A DNA stretch of 38,134 nucleotides from an uncultured Desulfosoma sp. (GTDB lineage Bacteria > Desulfobacterota > Syntrophobacteria > Syntrophobacterales > DSM-9756), in NCBI GenBank assembly GCA_937960435.1, contig CALGPN010000020.1, positions 1 through 38,134 of the forward strand, in the 5' to 3' direction. The translations under genes and the position numbers were made by a program. The notes under the pieces were generated by a model that ran no database searches, was not told where the DNA came from, and saw nothing but the letters and a program-made list of their open reading frames with translations. Shown here one piece after another: positions 33,371 through 38,134 of this stretch. How positions within the stretch are numbered: position 1 is the stretch's first letter; each line of letters opens with the position of its first letter.

Positions 33371-35026
33371 CTAGGCCCCGATTTTCTCTCGGATGTCCCG
33401 ACGCAGTTCCTTCTTGAGAATCTTCCCCACGGGGTTTCTCGGAATGACCTCCACCACTTCCAACCGTTCGGGCAGTTTGTAAGTGGCCACCCCTTGCTCT
33501 CTCATGAAAGCCGTGAGGCTTTCCAACGTGACCGTTTGGCCGGGCTTGGGGACGACGTAGACGCAGGTGCGCTCTCCCAGGTTTTCGTCGGGCATCCCCA
33601 CGGCCGCCACGTCCTGCACGGCCGGGTGAGCCAGCAGGACGTTTTCCACTTCCTGGGCGCTGATGTTGTAGCCGCCTCGAATGATGATGTCCTTGGCCCG
33701 CTCGAAGAACTTGAGGTAACGATCGCCGGCGATTTGGAAAAGATCGCCGGTGCGAAAATAGCCTTCCGAATCGAAGGCCTGGGCGTTCAGATCCGGTCTC
33801 TTGAAGTAGCCGGGGATGACGTTGGGGCCGCGATAGAGGAGCTCCCCGACCGCGCCGTCCTCGCTCAGTTCCGTCCCGTCGGGCGCGACCACCTTGGTCT
33901 GAATGTGCCGGGCCATGGGGGTGGACCATTCTACGCCGGGAGCGCCGTAGCGCGGCAGATGGTCCACGCGGATTGTCATGTCCGGCACTTCCTGAACCCC
34001 GGAAACCAAGGCGGTGCCTTCGTTTTGCCCCCAGATGTTTCCGATATCCACATTCCAGCGCCTTTTGAACTCCTCCATGGACCACAGGGACGGCGGCGCG
34101 GATCCTACGGTGATGACGCGCACGGAACTCAAATCCACCCCTTGAGCGGCCGGGTGTTTGAGGATGAGGTTCACCACGGCGGGCACAAGCAGGGTGTACT
34201 GGATGCGTTCCTGCACCATTTGCTTCAAAAGGAGCTGGGGATCGAACGGGTGGTGCAGGATCACCGTGCCGCCGTAGCGCAACCACGGCACATAGACCGT
34301 CCCGACGGAAGCCATGTTGACCAGAGGCCCGGCGGTGAGCATGATGTCGCCGGGCTGCATGCCGCTGGCCAAAGCGACGGCCGCCTGGCATCGCCAGTTG
34401 TTGTGGCTTAACGGACATCCTTTGGGCTGGGCTTCCGTGCCCGACGTCCAGCAGATGGTGAAGATGTCGTCCGCATCGACCTGAATGACATTGAGGGCGG
34501 GATCGGGCTTTTCCTGGATCATGCGGCGCACGTCTTCGTAAGTGTAGATTTTTTTAAGGGTGGGGACCTTCCGCGCAGCCTCTTCGGCCATGGCCCGGTG
34601 ACCGAAACCGTGAAACTCGTTTATGGTGATCATGGCCTTGGCCTGGGTCAGTTCGGCGACGTAGGTCACTTCCTTGGCGCGCCATTGCATGGGCATGGGG
34701 GAAATCACCCCGCCGGCCCGAGCGACGGCGAGATACAACATGGCCAGCTCCCAACAGTTGGGGAGTTGCACGAGGACGATGTCATCTTTGTCGATGCCTT
34801 CGGCGTGCAACGCCGAAGCCGTCGCTTCCACGGCCCGGTCAAAATCGGTGTAGCTTACCCGTTCCGGGGCTGTCCCCAAGAGGGCTTCCTTATTGAGCGG
34901 GTCGACCATGGCGGTGCGCTCCGGCATGGAGCGAGCGTGGTGCTTGAAATCGTCCAAGAGGGTCCGGGCGCCCCAGCATCCCTTGGAAGTATATTCCGAA
35001 ATCCTTTCGGGCGAGGCGAGAATCAT
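33371..35026 (-). CDS. Acyl-CoA synthetase, AMP-forming
   Basis: A 551-residue class I adenylate-forming enzyme that would activate a carboxylic acid with ATP and CoA. Seen are the P-loop-like ICWTSGTEAQPKGCPLSH (about residue 190), GQNEGTALVSG, the motif YFRTGDLFQI, the hinge FERAKDIIIRGGYNISAQEVE and the catalytic lysine near the end (RNPVGKILKKELRR). The acid-binding pocket does not identify the substrate. AAGGAG lies upstream of the ATG. It stands 24 bases after the thiolase and 61 before the SDR gene, so it likely feeds the island with its substrate. Confidence 0.93.
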   Translation of the reverse strand: MILASPERISEYTSKGCWGARTLLDDFKHHARSMPERTAMVDPLNKEALLGTAPERVSYTDFDRAVEATASALHAEGIDKDDIVLVQLPNCWELAMLYLAVARAGGVISPMPMQWRAKEVTYVAELTQAKAMITINEFHGFGHRAMAEEAARKVPTLKKIYTYEDVRRMIQEKPDPALNVIQVDADDIFTICWTSGTEAQPKGCPLSHNNWRCQAAVALASGMQPGDIMLTAGPLVNMASVGTVYVPWLRYGGTVILHHPFDPQLLLKQMVQERIQYTLLVPAVVNLILKHPAAQGVDLSSVRVITVGSAPPSLWSMEEFKRRWNVDIGNIWGQNEGTALVSGVQEVPDMTIRVDHLPRYGAPGVEWSTPMARHIQTKVVAPDGTELSEDGAVGELLYRGPNVIPGYFKRPDLNAQAFDSEGYFRTGDLFQIAGDRYLKFFERAKDIIIRGGYNISAQEVENVLLAHPAVQDVAAVGMPDENLGERTCVYVVPKPGQTVTLESLTAFMREQGVATYKLPERLEVVEVIPRNPVGKILKKELRRDIREKIGA

Positions 35027-35050
35027 GGCGTGCTCCTTTTCGGGAGGGAG

Positions 35051-36247
35051 TTAAAGGCCGAAAATGCCCACACTGCACACGCTGAAAGACGGGATGCCAC
35101 CCAAGTTGTGGGTGAGGCCCAGTCTCGGATCCGGGATCTGACGGGGCCCGGCCCGATGCAGCAGCTGGTTGTAGACCTCGTAAATCATGCGAATGCCGGA
35201 AGCGCCGATGGGATGGCCGAAACACTTGAGGCCCCCGTCGGATTGGCACGGGATCTTCCCTTCCAAATTGAAGAAACCGTCGTTGATGTCTCGGATGGCC
35301 CGACCCCGCTCGGAAATTTGAAGATCCTCGTAAGTGACGAGTTCCGTGATGGAAAAACAATCGTGGACTTCCAAGACGCTCAGTTCCTCCCGCGGCCGGG
35401 TGATGCCGGCTTCCGCATACGCCCTTTTGGCCGCCTCCGTCGTGGTCTTGAGATAGGTCCCGTCCCATCGGGTGGTGACCATCTCCTCACCGGACGTGGC
35501 GGCGATTTGCAACGCCTTTACCAGCACGGGAGTCTTTCCCAAACCTCGAGCGACATCCGGCGTCGTCACGATGGCGGCGGCCGCGCCGTCGCTGACGCCG
35601 CAGCAGTCAAAGAGTCCCAAAGGCCAGGCGATGATAGGGGCTTTGAGGACTTGTTCCGGGGTGATCTCCTTGCGCAGATGCGCCTTGGGGTTCATGGCCC
35701 CGCAGTGGTGGCTCTTGGCGGAGATTTTCGCCAAAGCCATTTTGCCTTCCTCAGGGGAAATCCCGTATTTGGCGAAATAGCGCGTCGCCATGAGGGCGAA
35801 GCCGCCCGGGGCTGTGAAGTTGGGCAGGATAAACCGATTGAGGGTTCCCATGGCGGTGTCGAAACCCGGAAGGCCGCCGTAGCCCGTATCCTTGAGCTTT
35901 TCCACACCCAAGGCCAGGGCGATCCGGCAGGCCCCCGAAGCCACGGCGTAACAGGCGCCGCGGAAGGCTTCCGTCCCCGTGGCGCAGAAATTTTCCACAC
36001 GCGTCACCGGAATATTGGGAAGTTTTAAGGCCTGTGCCAAAGGAATGGCGCTTTTGCCGATATTGACTTCATCAAAGCATGTGCCCAGCCACGCCCCTTC
36101 GATCTCTTCCTTTTCGATCCCCGCATCCTGCAGGGCTTCCACAAAAGCTTCCACCATGAGGTCCTCGGCGCCGTCGTTCCACCGCTCCCCGAATCGGGTG
36201 CAGCCCATCCCGATGATCGCCACCTTGTCCTTGATTCCCATCGCCAT
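35051..36247 (-). CDS. SCP2/archaeal-type thiolase
   Basis: A 398-residue thiolase-fold enzyme with nucleophilic C88 (VENFCATGTEAFRG), the HDCF motif of SCP2-type thiolases (295-298), GHPIGASG (344-351) and a C-terminal THNLGG segment with C391. This branch includes archaeal acetoacetyl-CoA thiolases and BbsB, which act together with a separate DUF35 (OB-fold) subunit. Here a DUF35 domain is in the fused neighbour that ends 13 bases upstream, so the two likely form a complex. It would cleave a 3-oxoacyl-CoA or make the reverse bond. GGAGGG precedes the ATG. Confidence 0.93.
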   Translation of the reverse strand: MAMGIKDKVAIIGMGCTRFGERWNDGAEDLMVEAFVEALQDAGIEKEEIEGAWLGTCFDEVNIGKSAIPLAQALKLPNIPVTRVENFCATGTEAFRGACYAVASGACRIALALGVEKLKDTGYGGLPGFDTAMGTLNRFILPNFTAPGGFALMATRYFAKYGISPEEGKMALAKISAKSHHCGAMNPKAHLRKEITPEQVLKAPIIAWPLGLFDCCGVSDGAAAAIVTTPDVARGLGKTPVLVKALQIAATSGEEMVTTRWDGTYLKTTTEAAKRAYAEAGITRPREELSVLEVHDCFSITELVTYEDLQISERGRAIRDINDGFFNLEGKIPCQSDGGLKCFGHPIGASGIRMIYEVYNQLLHRAGPRQIPDPRLGLTHNLGGIPSFSVCSVGIFGL

Positions 36248-36260
36248 GATCGTTCCCTCC

Positions 36261-37721
36261 TTAGTGCTGCGCCGCTTCCACGGGCACGGCCTTCCAGAAA
36301 TACGTGTGCACGCCCCGCTGCGAATCGTGGTACTTTCGCCGAAAATGCAGCTCCACCGGTTGATCCACCCGGACGGCCTCCAAGGCGCAGTCGGTAAAAT
36401 CCAACATCATGCGCCCTCCCCCTTCAAAATCCACGATGCCGTAGATCTGCGGGGGATCCAGGGAAAAGGCCAGGTTGTCTCCGGTGTAGCTGAAGACCCG
36501 CGCCGATTTATCGGAAAACAGATACGGTTCCGTTTCGTCCACGGCCTGGCATTCGGCGACGGCACAGACCCTTTGCGGCGGAAACTGCGGAGTGCCGCAC
36601 CGACGGCACCGTGTGCCTTCCAAGCCCAAAATCGCCCGCCGATACCGCCACTGGACCGAAAGAGGCGTCTCCGCTTGGAATTCGCCGCGAAGCCCTGTTT
36701 CTACGGGAAGCAGCTCCCGAAAGGCCGCCGCTTTTTCATATGGCGCCAGCGCGGCTTTGCGCGCGGCAAGGGCTTCGAAGGTCCAGGCGGGTTTGAAAGA
36801 CGCCACGGCGTCGCTCACACGAAAGTGAAGCACATCCACGCCGCTGCCGTAACCCACCACGAGAATGTGATCGCCGGCGGAAGCCGATTCCAGGGCACGG
36901 CAGAGCATCAGCACGGGGTGGGCCGCCCCGGTGTCGCCCACCTGGGCCGCCAGTGGATCGGCGATCCGCTCCGGCGGAAAACCCAGCTTGGCGCCGATGA
37001 CGGCGTGCTCCCGAGGGTACGGGCAGGGATAAATCACCGTGGAGAAGACGTCCGGGGCAACTTGGGCTTGAGCCAAGTAGGCCTTGACGGCTTTCGGAAT
37101 AAGAGAGACATAGCCTTCGTCACGGATCCAGCGTTCTTCCCACGATCGCGCGATTTTCTTTTCGTTTTCCCGAATGGGGCCCGGAAAATCGGCGCTCAGG
37201 GAAGACCAGCCCACGAGCTCTGCGAGTACGCCTTCCCGGCCCACCATGACGGCCGCACCCGCGTCCCCGTAAAGGAGCTCTTCGGCGCTGCCCATTTTGG
37301 CGCGCCGCGCGTCCGAGGCCACGGCCAAGGCTTGGGGTGAGGCACCCGAAGCCACCTGGGCGGCCGCCGCCAGCACGGCCGACGTGCCCGCGCGCGTCGA
37401 TCCCGTAACGTCCACAGCCAACGCCCCTTCGGGGAGACTCAACGCTTCCCGAAGGATCGCCGCGTTTTGGCGTTCCGCATATGGAAATGTGGACGATCCG
37501 GCAAAAAGCGCCGTGCAGGTAGGCTCGATTCGAAAGCGACACGCGTTTCGCGCCGCCGCCGCCGCCAAAGTGACGGCGTCTTCGTCCGCACCGGCCACGG
37601 CCTTTTCTCCGCCCGCGAGACCCCACGCGGCAGGGTTGATCCAGGCCATGGCTTTGACCACCGTTTTTCTTTCCAGCCGGTATCGCGGCAGATAAGCCCC
37701 ATAGGCAGTGATGCCGACCAT
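36261..37721 (-). CDS. HMG-CoA-synthase-like protein fused to a DUF35 zinc-ribbon/OB-fold domain
   Basis: A 486-residue fusion. Residues 1-340 follow the HMG-CoA synthase fold (MVGITAYGAYLPRYRL at the start, YGDAGAAVMVG, LVVGYGSGVDVLHFRV). Residues 365-480 are DUF35: a zinc ribbon (C372, C375, C386, C391) and an OB fold ending KYHDSQRGVHTYFWKAVP. Compared with archaeal HMG-CoA synthase, the nucleophilic Cys site reads STRAGT (T109), the His site reads VIYPCPYP (Y231) and the Glu site GSSTFPYA (S77), so the triad appears lost. In archaea a DUF35 protein bridges thiolase and synthase. AAGGAGG precedes ATG 37721. It is first in the block and its promoter region holds an operator. Confidence 0.88.
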   Translation of the reverse strand: MVGITAYGAYLPRYRLERKTVVKAMAWINPAAWGLAGGEKAVAGADEDAVTLAAAAARNACRFRIEPTCTALFAGSSTFPYAERQNAAILREALSLPEGALAVDVTGSTRAGTSAVLAAAAQVASGASPQALAVASDARRAKMGSAEELLYGDAGAAVMVGREGVLAELVGWSSLSADFPGPIRENEKKIARSWEERWIRDEGYVSLIPKAVKAYLAQAQVAPDVFSTVIYPCPYPREHAVIGAKLGFPPERIADPLAAQVGDTGAAHPVLMLCRALESASAGDHILVVGYGSGVDVLHFRVSDAVASFKPAWTFEALAARKAALAPYEKAAAFRELLPVETGLRGEFQAETPLSVQWRYRRAILGLEGTRCRRCGTPQFPPQRVCAVAECQAVDETEPYLFSDKSARVFSYTGDNLAFSLDPPQIYGIVDFEGGGRMMLDFTDCALEAVRVDQPVELHFRRKYHDSQRGVHTYFWKAVPVEAAQH

Positions 37722-37769
37722 GAAAACCTCCTTGTGTTGAGGGGAACAGGGCGTTTGGGAAACTGAATC

Positions 37770-37785
37770 TAACCGAGCGCTCGTT
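37770..37785 (-). promoter_or_regulatory. TetR operator candidate, site 2
   Basis: The minus strand reads AACGAGCGCTCGGTTA, centred on the perfect core GAGCGCTC. It lies about 50 bases upstream of the fusion gene. No clear -10/-35 pair could be assigned around it. Confidence 0.6.
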
Positions 37786-37792
37786 AAGTTCC

Positions 37793-37816
37793 TGACAGAG
37801 CCGAGGGCTCCTGTCA
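37793..37816. repeat. Inverted repeat upstream of the operator
   Basis: TGACAGAGCC (37793-37802) pairs with GGCT (37806-37809) and CTGTCA (37811-37816), with one unpaired C at 37810. No T-run follows on either strand, so it is not an intrinsic terminator; a second protein-binding site is possible. Confidence 0.5.
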
Positions 37817-38000
37817 AGGAAAAGATGACCCCCCAGGGTGTGAAGGCCCTTGTGTCGGCCCTCACGAGCCGTTGGGGGGAGTGCCCATGTTGAGGGAAAA
37901 GAGGACCCTTAAAAGTCAAGGCCCTTGAGTCCCCCCCGTCCTAGCCCTTTAAGGCTTCGCCCATGTCCAGCGAAAAGATGACCCTTGGGTGTCAGGGCCG
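37813..38000. repeat. Degenerate repeat, three copies 76-77 bases apart
   Basis: The core GAAAAGATGACCC lies at 37819-37831 and 37972-37984, and a variant (GAAAAGAGGACCC) at about 37895-37907. Each is followed after a few bases by a GTCAAGGCC-like tail. The intervening sequence is not conserved as a gene. Confidence 0.55.
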
Positions 38001-38047
38001 AACCGGCTACAATCAAAAAATTCGTAAGCGGGGTGTCCGGGAAGGTT

Positions 38048-38074
38048 GTTGGGGTTCGCTTCGCTCACCCCAAC
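38048..38074. repeat. REP-like palindrome
   Basis: GTTGGGGT (38048-38055) pairs with ACCCCAAC (38067-38074) across an 11-base loop. A further GTTGGGGTTCG begins at 38120 and runs to the window end, suggesting another copy beyond it. Confidence 0.6.
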
Positions 38075-38134
38075 CTACGGGATGGAGAGGAGACGACGGC
38101 ACCATACTCGCCGGGCAATGTTGGGGTTCGATTC

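Larger units (their letters stand above)
37722..38134. other. Non-coding right end with regulatory and repeat elements
   Basis: No gene is seen from the fusion-gene start to the window end. The stretch holds the operator (37770-37785), an inverted repeat (37793-37816), three degenerate repeats 76-77 bases apart and a REP-like palindrome. Confidence 0.6.

Noticed and set aside
33201-34418. Long minus-strand frame overlapping the acyl-CoA synthetase in another frame
   Set aside because: It is Arg/Gly/His-rich, without motifs, and lies across the synthetase and SDR coding regions.

Overview
The window reads as a chromosomal segment of a GC-rich Gram-negative anaerobe. The best guess is a Desulfobacterota member near the syntrophobacterial sulfate reducers. 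This rests on RlpA and SPOR proteins, a FadL porin, an NtrC-type regulator, a LeuA/Re-citrate-synthase-like enzyme and a large acyl-CoA gene set. The taxonomic call is inference; no rRNA or other marker is present. I saw no tRNA, rRNA, phage, insertion sequence or CRISPR array.

Left part (1-9.3 kb): an intergenic repeat block (1-400) precedes a minus-strand tRNA-modification and secretion cluster, DUF2065-queA-tgt-yajC-secD-secF. yajC has its own promoter, and a strong terminator hairpin lies between yajC and secD. Divergently, alr, argS and a membrane-anchored SPOR protein run on the plus strand.

Middle part (10-21 kb): an N-acyltransferase of the COG3146 type and an M20 peptidase are divergent from one promoter region. 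Two small genes follow, one of which has a zinc ribbon and a degenerate receiver-like domain. Next is a long minus-strand gene row hisS-aspS-(LeuA-like enzyme with a C-terminal Cache-like sensor)-rlpA-hisD.

21-28 kb: an orphan sigma-54-dependent response regulator, an SLC13/ArsB-type permease, an isochorismatase-family hydrolase, a FadL-type outer-membrane channel with a clear terminator, and a type I phosphomannose isomerase.

Right part (28.3-37.8 kb): a minus-strand acyl-CoA catabolic island in two transcription blocks. The first is an HMG-CoA-synthase-like/DUF35 fusion, an SCP2-type thiolase, an acyl-CoA synthetase, an SDR dehydrogenase and a MaoC hydratase. The second is two acyl-CoA dehydrogenases and a TetR regulator. 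Together they could activate, oxidise, hydrate, re-oxidise and thiolytically cleave a carboxylic acid without FadB or FadA. Both blocks are preceded by the same palindromic site (AACGAGCGnnCGGTnA); at the second it lies between -35 and -10, so the TetR protein probably represses the whole island. A half-copy of this site precedes fadL. The fusion protein lacks the expected catalytic residues of HMG-CoA synthase, and one dehydrogenase lacks the usual catalytic glutamate, which makes this island the most unusual part of the window.

The right end (37.8-38.1 kb) is non-coding, with degenerate repeats about 76 bases apart and a REP-like palindrome.
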